From Lucifuga dentata (lineage: Eukaryota > Chordata > Actinopteri > Ophidiiformes > Bythitidae): DNA of 64,000 nucleotides. The first letter of the stretch is position 1. Each line of letters opens with the position of its first letter. The translations under genes were made by a program, and so were the position numbers. The notes beneath the pieces are model-generated. The model saw only the letters and a list, made by a program, of their open reading frames with translations. It was not told the DNA's origin and made no database searches. Shown in pieces: positions 23,878 through 36,353 of this stretch. The stretch covers positions 1-64,000 of the forward strand of contig VXCM01000787.1 in NCBI GenBank assembly GCA_014773175.1, written 5' to 3'.

Positions 23878-24340
23878 TGTACAGAAACAATCTCCAGGGA
23901 ATATATAATCCCAGTGTCTTCATGCACATGCAAACAAATATTACATAATATAGTTTAAAACCATCAATTTCAGAGTCAGCTTTATATTGTCTTTCTCTCT
24001 GAGACAGACATTTATAGCAGTTTTCTAAAGGTAAGTGAGGGGAGGTGAGAGTGTTTGGGATCATTACAAAAAGATGTTTGAGAAAGAATCAATTTTTCCC
24101 CATTAGACAGATATCCATCAGTGTGGGGGAAAAAAAGCAGACAATCAAATCAGTCTGACAGTAAAACCAGTATCAATAACAACACATTTCAAGCCCAAAT
24201 ATAGTGCAGTCTATAATACCTCTCTCTTCCCTCTTTCATCCCTCCCCCCCCATTACTGTCTCTAATGTTGAACTAAAAGTTACATGCTTGGACTATCAGC
24301 ACTGCAGGACTCCAACACATTGTGGCTTGAGAGCACTTTC

Positions 24341-24376
24341 TTTTTTTNTTTTTTTTTTTTTTTTTTTTTTTTTTTT
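24341..24376. repeat. Poly(T) tract broken by a single N (24348)
   Basis: T runs lie on both sides of one N. Probable assembly join. Confidence 0.85.
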
Positions 24377-26363
24377 CCTCACAGAAGGGGACCCGGTGAA
24401 ATTTCAGTGGTACTTTCAGAGATTTGTGAGGCCTTAACAGAGATTCCAGCTCCTATTTGGCCATTTGTTTTGCCCTATTTTCTATTATTTATCCAAATTG
24501 CTGGCTATATATTTCATCAACTGTTATGGTGATTAACAACCCTTTATCTGTAAGTGCTGAGCCAAACATTTAGTTTGCAATCTTTCATCTCTGTAGACTG
24601 ATTTACCTTGGCAATTTAACAACCAGTTGGCACCTTTTATTAATGCTTGACAGTGGCTTTGCCATTAAAAGCTAAATGAACACAGCTTGAGCCAAAAAGC
24701 AGTCCAGACAGAAATGCATCAGTAACTTGTCATCCACAGCTCTGATGTTATGAAAAAAAAAGAAAAAAAAAGCCTGACACACACACTTGCTTTATATAGA
24801 AGAGAAAAAGAGGGTTATTGTGAATATTACAATGTCCGAACTCTGCAAATATACCCATAAAATCCTTTTATCACTAAAGATTTGCCTGCCTATATTCATC
24901 ATCATTTCATATTCCTACTATAGGCATCACAGCTGCAGTAAAAATATGAGATTTTCATCCCAAAGTTTTCATCATGATTCTTATGACTGTTAATTTTCCC
25001 TGCAACCGTCGAAACTCATACAACCTGTAGGAACCTTTGAGACTTAAAGTGACTTTCAGCACCTTGGATAGCGAACCTGCACTGGCAGATTCTAAACCTG
25101 ACCATGTCTCTAATAGAATCACAGACAACATAAAGAACACAGCTTATTGTGGGATGGTGCAAGGAACAGGAGGACATTGCTGGACACTGCTTTCCCATGC
25201 GGGAAAGGCAGGGAACACTGATCTCTTCCTGCTGCAGGAAATCATATCAGTCATCGTTATCAAGCATATCAATAATCAGCTTCAACTAATGGAGAGCGAC
25301 GTGGTTTCAAAAAGGTCACTCGGTATGAAGCTGCGAGAAAACTACTGGTATTTTATGTAATTCTGGATTTCTTTGATGGGACACTGATGTAGGATTGCCT
25401 ACTATGTGCTCTGAATTTTTTCTTGACTACAGCCAAGTGAATGACCCCAGGGAAGGGCCAGATACAAGGAGGAGTAATGATGGATTGGTACATGCATGAC
25501 CAGACTATTAAGTGTATTTGATGCTTCTCCCTGCCTGTGTTACACCCTTTTTGGTGTTGCTCCTCAAGTCTGTGTCTTTCCCCCACTTATCTTTCCTGAA
25601 GTACAGTGGAACAAATAACTTTCCATCCTTTAAATAAATGGAGGTACATTTCTGTTTTGCAATTTCAGTCAGTCCTTGAACATCATGTTTCCAGTCATGA
25701 AAAGTCTCAAAAGAGTCCAATGACATGTTAAAGTATTTCTCAGAAAAACCTTTTATAACATGAGAAGGCGATGGATACGAGAGTATAAACTGCACGAGAG
25801 TGCGCTATCCTCGTGTATCTAACATTACTGAAAGAAAAACACACAAACATGATAAAAACACATGAAATGCATCAAGGTTTGGCGATTTGTGATGGCTTTT
25901 CCATCTTACCATTTTCTCATTTTTTTTTTTTTTTTTTTTTTTGTTACTGCATCTCCTCCCTGTTCTTTAATGTTTATTACCAGATGAACTTTTTGTTTGA
26001 GAAAAGGTCAATTAAATGTCAAATTTTCTGCCAAATAAATGCAATTAATGCACTCATTGATTCCCCGTTGCTTGGAGGGTCTTGCGAGCAGGGCAATAAA
26101 AAACAACAAAAACCAGACAAGTAAGATTTTATAAATAACATTATTCAGATTATTCTTGCATCATCATACCTTTATGTTATTGCATGGATCTACCCAAATC
26201 AGGAGATGAATTAAAAAAAAAAAAATTATTTTCCTTTATTACATTTATATGATCTTTCTTTTATTAAACTGTTAGTAGATTATAAGTGTGACCATAGAGA
26301 CATTGAACAATAGTGCAATGCTCAAACTTGCAGATATCAGATATCCAATGATTCTGATATACA

Positions 26364-26364
<1 letters not shown>

Positions 26365-26402
<38 letters not shown>
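26365..26402. repeat. (TA)n microsatellite
   Basis: About nineteen TA units. Confidence 0.95.
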
Positions 26403-26407
<5 letters not shown>

Positions 26408-26472
26408 CTGACCACAGAAACAAAAATGATATCTATTCTACATTCATTCTAATACATAGCTATAAAGCTGTA

Positions 26473-26473
26473 A

Positions 26474-26531
<58 letters not shown>

Positions 26532-26532
26532 N

Positions 26533-26590
<58 letters not shown>
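26473..26590. repeat. Compound (AC)n(AG)n microsatellite, apparently duplicated across an N (26532)
   Basis: An (AC)8-9(AG)20 block is followed by one N and a second (AC)8(AG)21 block. The two halves are nearly the same in structure and length, as expected if one compound repeat was assembled twice from two contig ends. Confidence 0.85.
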
Positions 26591-26593
<3 letters not shown>

Positions 26594-26720
26594 CTGGAGC
26601 ACATGTAAGAAAACCAGGAGCTGTTTGCTGAAAGGTGCTCTTGATCTTTATCTTCTCTGAGAAAACCTCCACAGTAACAAAAGGCCAACTTCAGCTTGAA
26701 CTTTGCTGCTCTGGTGCATG

Positions 26721-26774
26721 TTGTTTTGTTGTTGTTGTTGTTGTTGTTGTTGGTGGTGGTGTTGTTGTTGTTGG

Positions 26775-26812
<38 letters not shown>

Positions 26813-26813
26813 G
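26721..26813. repeat. (TTG)n microsatellite with GGT interruptions
   Basis: About 30 trinucleotide units, mostly TTG, with two short GGT-rich breaks. It creates spurious poly-N, poly-Q and poly-L/C frames on the two strands. Confidence 0.95.
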
Positions 26814-27016
26814 AGCCCCCGGAAACATTGTAATCCTGCTCTGAACAGCATTAAAGAAGATAACACTGCTTTCCAAATGGCTCCAACAAAAATAAGGTCA
26901 TGTTACAAATTCATTCACATGGTGTCTTTTCTTGGTGTCATATTTATAATTAAGCAGTTACAGTATGTTTACAGTTTTGTTAGTATGTACAATGATAATA
27001 AATGGAATTTCAGTTG

Positions 27017-27059
27017 TTTTTTTTGTTTTTTTTTTTTTTTNTTTTTTTTTTTTTTTTTT
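27017..27059. repeat. Poly(T) tract broken by a single N (27041)
   Basis: T runs lie on both sides of one N. Probable assembly join. Confidence 0.85.
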
Positions 27060-28048
27060 GCCAGCATCCAAGACTCAACCTACTCCTGTGCTAAACAATT
27101 TATTCAATACTGGTTATCCACTGTGATTTGCTATTATGCCACATAACACAGATTTATCCATTTGGACAGGGGCTGTAGTCCATGTTGTGAATAATAAAAC
27201 ACAAGTCAATACCATTAGCGAGAGAGAAAAATAAAACTTTAAATCTATCAGACAGCTGCGGTCAATACAACAGCACTATATCTTTTACTTTAGTCAACTT
27301 TTACCAGTTGTTGGCCTTAAGTTTGGTTGACTCCATGTAAGTGGAAAAGCTGGATTGAAGCTCCAAGAGATGTTTTCTTTTCATTTCTTTTTTTAATCCA
27401 CACACTGTGTTCTAAATATCTGCATCTACTGAATGCCAACAAGAGACAATTCGTAAACAAGGAATCCATGAAAAGGAAGCGGAAGTAGTCACAAAAAAGA
27501 AACATGCAAATCAAATAGTAATTTGACTCCAGAAACACTGAATACAAAAACCTGCCAACTTTGAACGCTCAGATCTTTGCTAGATGCATAACAGATCACA
27601 AGACTTTAACCCAGTTAATCAGTGATGAAAACAATGCCATGAGTGGTCAGCAGTGCTAATGCAAATAGCAGGGGACAAATTAAAGATAAAGAGTTGGATG
27701 GAGCTTTGGAGCTCCTAGACTGCACAAGCTGGCTAAAGCCGTGTTTGATATTAATTCATTATGCTAATTTAGGTGTTGTATTCCCATAGATGAAGCCAAA
27801 GTGGGGGGTTGGTGTGTGTGTGTGTGCACAGAATGAGCTTATTTATTTATATCTCCTGCAGTTTTAAAAATGAGGACTCAAGAAAGAGTGAATCTCAATG
27901 AACAAATCCACCTGACTGTTTCGCTACGAGCTGCATGAATTCATTTTTGAATGAAAGCAGACCTCTGACTGAGAAACATAATTATTGCACATTTCTTATC
28001 TGCCACTCACTTTGACTGTAAATGAGATGATTGAGTCCCCTCATGGAT

Positions 28049-28131
28049 GAGAGAGACAGAGAGAAAGAGAGACAGAGAGAGACAGAGGGTGAGAGAGAGA
28101 GAGACAGACAGAGAGAGAGAGAGATAGAGAC
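28049..28131. repeat. Imperfect (GA)n / GACA purine-rich tract
   Basis: An 80-bp purine-rich strand of GAGA with CAGA and GATA interruptions. Confidence 0.9.
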
Positions 28132-28244
28132 TGTAGAAAGTAGAAGTGTCAAATCACAGACCTAATATTATCATTACTACATACTGTATTCCTTAACTGT
28201 CACTCATGTTCGTGTAATAGACAGCTGAATCCCCTCATGCATGA

Positions 28245-28247
28245 ATG

Positions 28248-28287
<40 letters not shown>
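28245..28287. repeat. (GT)n microsatellite
   Basis: About twenty GT units with one GC interruption. Confidence 0.95.
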
Positions 28288-28290
<3 letters not shown>

Positions 28291-28389
28291 AGGAGGGATG
28301 ATAACATGGCTGTAGTAATGAACGGATGAAAGTCAGGCTATGGACTGACAGCTAATGTGAAGATCTAAAAAGACACCAGCAAGGGAACT

Positions 28390-28426
28390 CTGTGTGTGTG
28401 TGTGTGTGTGTGTGATAGATAGATAG
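28390..28426. repeat. (TG)n followed by (GATA)n
   Basis: About twelve TG units followed by three GATA units. Confidence 0.9.
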
Positions 28427-29038
28427 AGAGAGAGTTCCTTTTCACTCTGGCATTCCCCAGTGGATCGTACCAACTAATTACAGCAGGAACATGATTGTCA
28501 TTCAGCTGATATTGAAAAGTTCCTCTGTTCATTATGTGACACAATAAATCTATGAGTGAAACAACAACATCACTCTGCATAGCAGTGATACATCACACAA
28601 GCAAATCGCCTCTTTGACCGCCATTGACTTTGCTCTGATATTACATGAATGATTTTCATAACACAGATAAACAGTGATGAATATATTATCTCAACAACAA
28701 CCTCAGTGGTTCTATTGTCAGGACTCGATTACATTGGTTTCAAAGAAATATTGCAATAAGCCAAAGCCATGCTCATTGTGAGAGACAGTTAGGAAATGGG
28801 ATCAATCAATCAGTGAAGCCCACATCAATTATGTTATCAATCTCAAAGAATGTCTAATCAGTGTTATCTCTGTTTGCTATCCAGACAGACCAATTTGTTC
28901 TTCAGAAGGCTGCTCGCTAATTTGTAATAAATTTATCTCCACCTTGTGTGAACAAATAAATAAATCACAGTTGGAAAAACATGACAAAGGAAATTGGACT
29001 ATTCGTTGCAAAAACTGAGTTAACAAAATGAGCAGTGT

Positions 29039-29598
29039 TTAAAGGACAATACCAGCAATTTAGCTTGTTTGAGCCCAATATATAGATCCCACATACAGTA
29101 CACATTAGGTTACTGACAGTTATTTCCCAAAACATATACTGCTGGAGTGGTAAATGTTAGAACTGCCATTGCTTTGAATTCATTGCAATACACTATAAAA
29201 AAATCAAACTGTAAAGACTTGAAACACACTTGAGATACATAATCCATCACAGCAAGCACTATGTCTATCAAGTATTAAAAAAAAAAAAAAAAAAAAAAAA
29301 NTTTTTTTTTTTTTTTTTTTTTTAAACCAAACCAACACAGCACTGCATGGAAGAATGTTCGTCTCTGCCAGGGAATATAATTCCAGGTGAAGACAGCTAT
29401 TACATAGAAATTAAAATGGCCATGCCTTCTACAATCGTGTAAAAGTGTTAGCTGGCAAAACATTGAATTTTGAGGTGGGTGAATCACCTTAACACTTGAT
29501 TTTGAAAGATCAGGAGATTTGGCAAAGTAACAGAAAAACTAAAATATGGTTTTATGCTTTGGAAACTTCCAGTTATGTAATGTGTGTGTGTGTGTGTC
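29039..29598 (-). mobile_element. TTAA-bounded MITE family 1, copy 3 (far end lost)
   Basis: It begins TTAAAGGACAATACCAGC with TTGTTTGAGCCCAATA following. It runs collinearly with the complement of copy 1 through TCCATCACAGCAAGCACT, CTCTGCCAGGGAATATAA, GGCAAAACATTGAATTTTGA and TTTTGAAAGATCAGGAG. The terminal inverted repeat expected after GTTATGTAATGTG is missing. A (TG)n tract (29581-29598) takes its place. The central homopolymer site carries an A run, an N (29301) and a T run. Confidence 0.85.
29277..29323. repeat. Poly(A)-N-poly(T) junction inside MITE copy 3
   Basis: About 24 A, one N and 22 T. Other copies of this family carry a single-sense run, or none, at this position. An A run switching to a T run at an N therefore suggests contig ends joined in conflict. 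Confidence 0.85.
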
Positions 29599-29599
29599 A

Positions 29600-30170
29600 T
29601 GGGTAAAACACTTTGCACAAACAAGCTTTAGCCATAAGGAAGTAATAAATGACCTTTTCTATCAATCCTGCTCCAGGCTACATGAAGCTGCCTTGATTAA
29701 CAGAATAAACAAAGTGCACAAAAAAGGAAAAAAAACAAAAAACAAAAAACAATCAGGACCCACATAATGAACATACAGATGATATCAATGCACAAACTTT
29801 ATCCATAAGTAGCCTATCAACCTGTTAACTGAAGATAGTTTCATTACAACATGACGAACGATGAGGGGAAACAAAACAGCCCTATTTACCCTCTCTATCA
29901 CTATAAGCACCTGACATTACACTTACAGACTGGCATATTTACCACAAACACTTACCGACCTTTCTTCTGATCCACAGCCACTCAGTGCTAGACATGTTTC
30001 ACTCTGTCTCAAACGCTGCCTTATGACTGCATATTCTCCAAAAAATGGACAAAATTTACCTCCTTACAAATCCCCTACAACCAACTTTTGACCAGTGAAA
30101 GCTGATAGTAAGGAATTTGCTTCCCAGTCTGTTGCTCTACTTCTGAAATTAATTCAGAATATTTGAGCTT
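29600..30170. other. Unassigned sequence
   Basis: Nothing recognisable apart from short A-rich stretches near 29730. Confidence 0.5.
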
Positions 30171-30213
30171 TTACCACCAGGGGTACCATGCACCACAGTT
30201 TGAGAACCATTGG
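30171..30213 (-). mobile_element. hAT-like terminus (CAGTGGTTCTCAAAC type)
   Basis: The reverse complement reads CAATGGTTCTCAAACTGTGG followed by TGCATGGTACCCCTGGTGGTA. This resembles the end of Charlie-like hAT elements, which begin CAGTGGTTCTCAAAC and continue with GTGGTAC and ACC..GGTGGTAC words. I could not find the opposite end, so this is a fragment or an element of unknown extent. Confidence 0.55.
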
Positions 30214-30576
30214 TCAATCTGTAATAAGGACTAAAATGCCCCCTGCAATTTTTTATTTATTTATTTGTATTTATTTATTTATTTTTTGCTGTACGAGTCT
30301 ATGTCATTATTTGTGGTTTTAACTGTCATTAAAATCAAAAATTAGAACATAAAAGCCTCAGGCTACATTGTCAATGTGTATCATGCATGGGAAAATAAAT
30401 AAACAGTAAAGCTGGAGAAATAGCAAACATGCACAACAAATAATAGCAGTAATGAAAATAATAACTACAGTTGAACTTTGCCTTGGTAAAAACAAATTGG
30501 TGTGACAAACATACAATAATGAGGGAGAGAGTAAAATTGTATGCAAACATGGTGCCCAGATATTGCTACAGACACA

Positions 30577-30815
30577 CTTTGTATTCTTATAAAGGGATTT
30601 TTGTGATTTATTTGCCCAACTTGGGAGAAAACAAACACAGCCGTGATGATAAATTGTAATTCATAATATAGCAGCTGGCCTTGTTAACAGAGTAGGTGGA
30701 ACAATAATCTACCTGATTGGTTACAACAGATGCTCAGCATTGTTATGTGAAGTAGCCAACCTGATTATCTGTTTAAATAAAAATACAAACCTGTCTGAGC
30801 TGTAGGAAAACATGA
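30577..30815 (+). repeat. Two-copy dispersed repeat of unknown class, copy 1
   Basis: It is shared in order with 59251-59550: ATAAAGGGA.TTTT, ATAATATAGCAGCTGGCCTT (exact 20-mer), TAGGTGGAACA, GATGCTCAGCAT or GATGATCAGCAT, CTGATTATCT..TAAATAA and CAAAC.CACCTG or CAAACCTGTCTG. There is no coding potential and no clear terminal inverted repeat. Neither end is defined. Confidence 0.7.
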
Positions 30816-30825
30816 CTTTGGCAAG

Positions 30826-32914
30826 TGTGAAGCTTCAGACATAAAGCTGTCGTGTCAAATTGACATGCATGGAAGTGCACGTTCTGGCCTTAAATGTAAC
30901 GTTTGAGAGGCCTATTATTTATCATAATACAGGTGCACTGTAAATCTATATATTGTCAAATTATTGATAATTGGTTCTAGATGGTGAGACAGAGAGGAGG
31001 GTATCGGGGTAAGTAATTAAGGGGTATCTGTAACAAGTTCTGAGGCTGGCATCGCAATAAACTCAAACATTCACTCCATTCACTGTCTTATTAAATAAAA
31101 ATCAAAAGCATGTGAGGTCCAGTAATTAAATAAGGAAGAGCTTAGCCTTGCCCTTGCTATGTACGGTAATTTGAATTGATAGGAAAAAGTTAAACCCGGT
31201 AGATGATCTCACTAACCTTACTTACTTTACTAAACTGCCAGCTTTTAACCACACACACCTTAATCAATGTGGCATGACTGGAGCGATGTGGCAGTAGACT
31301 GAATAATAATCCTCCTATTGAGTGGAAGGATTATCCAAAATGAAGGACAAGCGAGTGAATATGCTCTGTCAAAAGTTCAAGCGATTGCTGTTTGACCCTA
31401 AATGAAGAATGCTGCTCAATAATGAGTGCAGTCTAATTACTCTAATGATATGGGTTGGGTTTTTAAAATATATTACATCCTGGGTTGTAATTGCATGTGC
31501 ACATACACCAGTAGTGGCAAGGTGCATATCGATCCTGCCGTGCAGTAGTTTACACACTGTCCTATGTCCCATTATTGCCAGATTCTCTCAGATTACAGAT
31601 TCTCTCCCTCGCCTGCTAAAGTGCCATGAATGGTCTTTTTATGTGATAGCACATATTCTTCTGTGGTGACAATGGACACAAAGAAACTCATTGTTCAGGC
31701 AGAAAACTATCCAAATTTCTTGAACTCACGCTCCCGGCATTATAAAGATAACATTTAAAAAGAGTGAGCCGTGGTCGGGGAGATTGGCTTTTCAGGTGAG
31801 GAATCAAATAAATAACACACAAAAGACACTTAAAATTCAAGCCAGCACTCCAAAATCACTTTATATGCTAATGCTATGAATTATAAGCTTAATATCCTGA
31901 GAGGCGATTTTTCAGTAATCAATGACCTGATGCTCCTATTTGTGCTAAATGTGTCACATGACACGGTCATATAAGGTGCTGCTGTAATGTGGCAGCAGTA
32001 TGTGTTGGATCTTGGGGTAGTTGAAGTAAAAAAACATTATTTTTTTAGTGCTGTAATTTTTTTTTTTTTAAATCTGTCATGCCAAATATTACACATACAC
32101 ACACTTAGGCCCAGGTCATAGCCTCATCACCAATATGCCAGTCATGCAGTGATGACATCTCAGCCTCACTTCCTGTCCTCCTTGACAGCACTTGGATGAT
32201 TCTCAAATGTTGCTGAAAGGTTTCTAGATCTTATTAGGATGTCACAGAAACAGACAGCTTGTGGGACTGGCTTAAAAAAAAAAAAAAAAAAAAAAAAAGT
32301 TGCAAACAGATGAAGAAACCGACAAGCGCAAGATGAATGCTACTGAAATGTTAGTGGGTTTAACATGAGAAAAAGTTGACTAGAGCCATTATTCTGTCAG
32401 AAAAATAAGATAAGTTATGCACAAATGCACATTCACACACTTATGAATGCATATATTCAACGCACATATTCCGCCACCGAGCACCCCAACTAATGTCTCT
32501 AAATGCATCAGCAGCCTTTTAGAATCATGGTACATTAACTGACCGCTCTCTTTGCCACCAAAACCATTAATGCATGTCCAAATGACCATCCATCCCTACA
32601 ATCAAGCCAATGAGCCAGATGAAGCCGGATTCACTGCTGAGTGAAGGAGTGGCACCAGAGATAAAAACCAAAACAACACATCAGAAAGCCTGACACAAAG
32701 AAGATTAAATCTATGTCAAGAGACATCCTGCTCCAGCCATCTTTCTTCTTTTTTTTTTTTTTTTTTTTTACAGTGCCTCACAAAGAGGAAGGGACTGTGT
32801 ACAGTTACATCAATTTCCATCAGTGTCTAATGAGTGCTGAATCAAGGGACCCCTAATTTAATTCTAAAGCTTCTTTCTTATTTGGAATAGATATGATGGC
32901 AACTGGTGTACAAC
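30826..32914. other. Unassigned sequence with homopolymer runs
   Basis: Contains an A run near 32275-32298 and a T run near 32749-32769. Nothing else is recognisable. Confidence 0.5.
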
Positions 32915-33037
32915 AAAAAAAAAAACAAAAAAACAAAAACAGGGAGAGAACCCTAAACTAGTTGGAGCATTTGCTNAAAAAAAAAAACAAAAAAACAAAA
33001 ACAGGGAGAGAACCCTAAACTAGTTGGAGCATTTGCT
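32915..33037. repeat. Exact 61-bp duplication flanking a single N (32976)
   Basis: Bases 32915-32975 and 32977-33037 are identical: an A-rich head with single C interruptions followed by AGGGAGAGAACCCTAAACTA and GTTGGAGCATTTGCT. Only one N separates the two copies. This is the signature of two contig ends that overlap but were joined without merging, not of a biological tandem repeat. Confidence 0.95.
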
Positions 33038-33431
33038 GGTTGGAAAAGAGAAAAGAAAGTTAGATAAAATGGAGACAAAGACAGTCAGGAAGAAATTCTC
33101 TAAACCTCAGGCCTCCATCTTTGTGTCTCCACGGTGTGAGACCGCCTTAGGAAAAGCAGCAGTTGTATCAGTAATAGCAATGTGAAGTGTTTGGCTGAAG
33201 TGTGGACAGCAGCACTTTAGGTTTTTATCTTTGCACACACATCAGTACATTAGGGAAATTACATAGGGGCTAGTTGCCAACCTCCACCTGCTAACATAAT
33301 GTATATTACAATACATTGTTCAAGGAAACGCAAATTCAAAGTAAACTGACAGCAACAAAGAGATTATTGAACTATACTTTAATAATTACACAGTGTATTT
33401 TCAGTGATAAGATAAAAAAAATCTCCACACG

Positions 33432-33433
<2 letters not shown>

Positions 33434-33481
<48 letters not shown>

Positions 33482-33554
33482 TTTAGTTTTATAGCACCTT
33501 TCAAAACAGAGTTACAAGGTGTTTCACAATATAGCCAAGTTTAACACACAATAA

Positions 33555-33611
<57 letters not shown>

Positions 33612-33678
33612 AGAGTTACAAGATGCTAACAATGCAGATAATAGCATACAAGAAAATTATAATAAAGGATAGAAATAG

Positions 33679-33713
<35 letters not shown>

Positions 33714-34330
33714 TTTGGGGGGAGGGGGGTGTAAAACAATTAAGACATATTTGGGATCAAGTAAAAGCCTTACAGTAAAATAAGTGTTCATCTGATTCTT
33801 AAAAGAAGACACTAAGTTAGCCAGTCTGAGATCCTCCGGCAGGGAATTCCACTTGGGGCACGAACAGAAAAGGCCCGGTCACCTTTAGTGACGTGACAAG
33901 ATCTACAGGAAGTACCAAGAGGTTTTTGCCAGAGGAATCTCAGCAGCAACCAGGCTTATAGCAACTTAAAAGATCACATATATAAGAAGCAACAGAAGGT
34001 GGTTGACCATGCAAAGCTTTAAAAACAATCAATAAAACCTTAAAATCAATCCTATGGCTAACAGGCAACCAGTGAAGGCCAGCAAGAATCAGATTAATAT
34101 GGTCACTTCTTCTGGAGTGAGTTAAAAGCTTTGCAGCAGCATTTTGGATAAGCTGAAGCTGGTGAATGTTACTCTTGCTGATGTCTAAATAAAGTGCATT
34201 GCAATAATCAAATGTGGAAGAGATAAATGCATGGATGGCCTTTTCTAGGTCTGAAAAAGGAATAAAAGACTTAACCTTAGAGATGTGCCTGAAGAAAACA
34301 AGTCTGAATTACGTTTGTCACTTGTGCATT
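33434..34330 (-). mobile_element. 5'-truncated L2-like LINE with (ATT)n tail
   Basis: On the minus strand, 34287 to 33940 is open for 115 codons before a stop. It carries ALEKAIHAFI-like (here DLEKAIHAF), STFDYCNALY, LQLIQNAAAKLL, LAGLHWLPVSHRI and FKALHGQPPSVASYI. This is the C-terminal part of a LINE ORF2 after the reverse transcriptase. After frame changes come GDRAFSVRAP and, from 33851, WNSLPEDLRLA..VSSFK. The 3' UTR contains (TAAA)n and (ATT)n tracts and ends CTTTGAAAGGTGCTATA-like with an (ATT)n tail at 33434-33480. It is not functional because of truncation and frame shifts. The fragment at 48941 is a close relative. Confidence 0.9.
33679..33717. repeat. (TTTA)n inside the LINE 3' UTR
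   Basis: About nine tetranucleotide units followed by GGGGGGAGGGGGG. It lies inside the minus-strand LINE, and (ATA)n at 33552-33609 is a second internal tract. Confidence 0.9.
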
Positions 34331-34344
34331 AAAGGACAGACTTA

Positions 34345-35602
34345 ATGTAGCATATATGTACTAAGATTAGAGCTTTTTATGTTTGTGAATGCAAAGTCTT
34401 ACTGTCATTTATGAAATCCAGCATACAGGTCAGGTGGTGTCCTCATCACCCATCTTGCTGACACACACACACACACACACAGAGTACACATTCACTGCTT
34501 CTCACATGCAGTCAGAGCGGGGTCAAAAACTCCACGCTTACCTGCAAGAGAATGAAAACAGAGAATGTAGATGGTAAATAAAACTTAAATGTTATAATGA
34601 ATCAACAATGCCATTATGTGTGGTTTTCCATATGATACATTTCAGAAAGATCTTTAAGATCGCACTTATATTATACATTCTATTTGTCGGTATTCAATCG
34701 CTTTGATAGTTGCACTTTGCATTTAGCTGAACTGTGTCTTTTAGTGCCTCAGGAAGGAGCACAGGAAGCAAACAGTTCTGTGTCTTGCTGATGTATGAAA
34801 ACAGCAGAATCAATGTCCTATAACCCACTGTGCTGTGCATTTTTGACTCTGAAACTAAATTTAAAGGATCGTGAAGCCAAAATATAATTCTCTTAACACA
34901 AAGACAGTGAGAGATCACTGTACTCTGAGAAGAGTCCTTGATGAACATCAGATAAGTTTATTCCACGGGGTACAAAAAAAAAAAAAAAAAAAAAAATGAG
35001 ACAAACCCATTTTCCTCTCCACGTGGAGAAAGACTCTGAGCTCCAATCTTGCTTATTTAAATGAGACCATGAGAGTATAAACAGCCAAGTGTTGCTCCTC
35101 CCTGCTGAATCCTTCAGTACATTTCATTTGATAAGGACTGCTTATTGTCTACATGCTTTGCATCTCCTTGTTGGATCATTTGCAAAATGTCACAGGGGAG
35201 CCGAAGGGATGATGGGCAGCATGGAGGAAGTGCATCATAGGAAGAGGAAAGTCACACATGGTTTGTTGAAGTGAGGTTTGGGGCAGGGCATTGATGTTCT
35301 GCCCACAGAGGATGTCCTTCCCCTGCCAAGATGACAGCTGTCTAATTCACTCTAAAATGGAGATTACCTTTCAGATTAAAGTGTAGAAATGTCCTGAACT
35401 TGTCCTGATGATGATGATAAAGTAGGCTTTTAGATATCTCACAAGCAATGAACGTTTTGAAAGTGAAAGTTTTATTTATTTATTGCTATTTAGAGATACA
35501 TAAAAGAGTATAATGCCATAAAAAACTACTTATGAAATTTATATTCAACAATTATCACTCCACTGTCAATATGAGCATTTAACAAATTCTCGCATATTTA
35601 TT
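34345..35602. other. Unassigned sequence
   Basis: Contains (CA)n at about 34461-34480 and an A run at about 34974-34996. I recognise no gene or element. Confidence 0.5.
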
Positions 35603-35911
35603 TTAAGGGGAGATACTATGATTTATTTTTTTATGTTGCTATCCCCATTTTTATAGTGTAGCATATTAGGGAGTGTGCATTCAACACAGTAAAGTTGCAT
35701 AATTGGAGGTTCATGCCAAAGCCAAACCAACAAGTCCTGAACTCTCCTGAAAGCTTCATTTTTGATTTGTCCTTTGCTTTTGTATGCATACTGTATGTCA
35801 GCACAGGCTACTGACTGAGCGATTAAATCTGTTTTTCACAATTTATGGGTGTTGTCAGCTCAGGCCTGATGTAGCAGGTCAATCAGAACAGAGCTGTTTT
35901 TTTTTTTTTTN

Positions 35912-35943
<32 letters not shown>

Positions 35944-36062
35944 TTACTGTCCCAGCAGGAGTTGATTAATTTGTTTTGCAAAGTATTGCAAAGGCTTCAA
36001 AATAGACCCATACAGTAAATGAAAATAAGAATGGGGATATGTGTACAATTGGTGCCCTTAAA
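35603..36062 (+). mobile_element. TTAA-bounded MITE family 2, copy 2
   Basis: It begins TTAAGGGGAGATACTATG and ends GGTGCCCTTAA, giving a short inverted repeat TTAAGGG/CCCTTAA that includes TTAA. It is collinear with copy 1 at 22341-22835 through CAATCAGAACAGAGCTG and ATAGACCC. A T homopolymer with an N (35897-35939) follows directly after AACAGAGCTG, where copy 1 has only ACTTTTTT. No coding sequence. Confidence 0.8.
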
Positions 36063-36290
36063 TGTAAATTTTTTGGAGTATGTGACATTATAGTTTTACA
36101 CATTTTTGCTGGTATGGAGACAAAGTTTAAAAGCAACAATTATCTTCATTAATTATTTCCATTCTTAGCACAACCTTGTGTATGTTCCTGCCAGGCCTCA
36201 TTACAGGAACAGAGATAAGAAGGTATGAAAGCTCCTTCATACATCTTTTTAAAACCTTTATACACTGTTATATATTATATGATCTTATTA

Positions 36291-36353
<63 letters not shown>

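Larger units (their letters stand above)
22836..29038. other. Unassigned sequence unusually dense in simple repeats
   Basis: Over 6 kb I find no transposon body or exon. The interval carries (GAT)n, (GA)n, (TA)n, (AC)n(AG)n, (TTG)n, (GT)n and four N-marked sites. Low-complexity open frames of up to 147 codons arise from these repeats and are not genes. Confidence 0.55.

Noticed and set aside
26703..27146. 147-codon plus-strand open frame
   Set aside because: It is a translation of the (TTG)n tract (poly-C/W/L) running into an N-interrupted T run (poly-F). Low complexity, not a gene.
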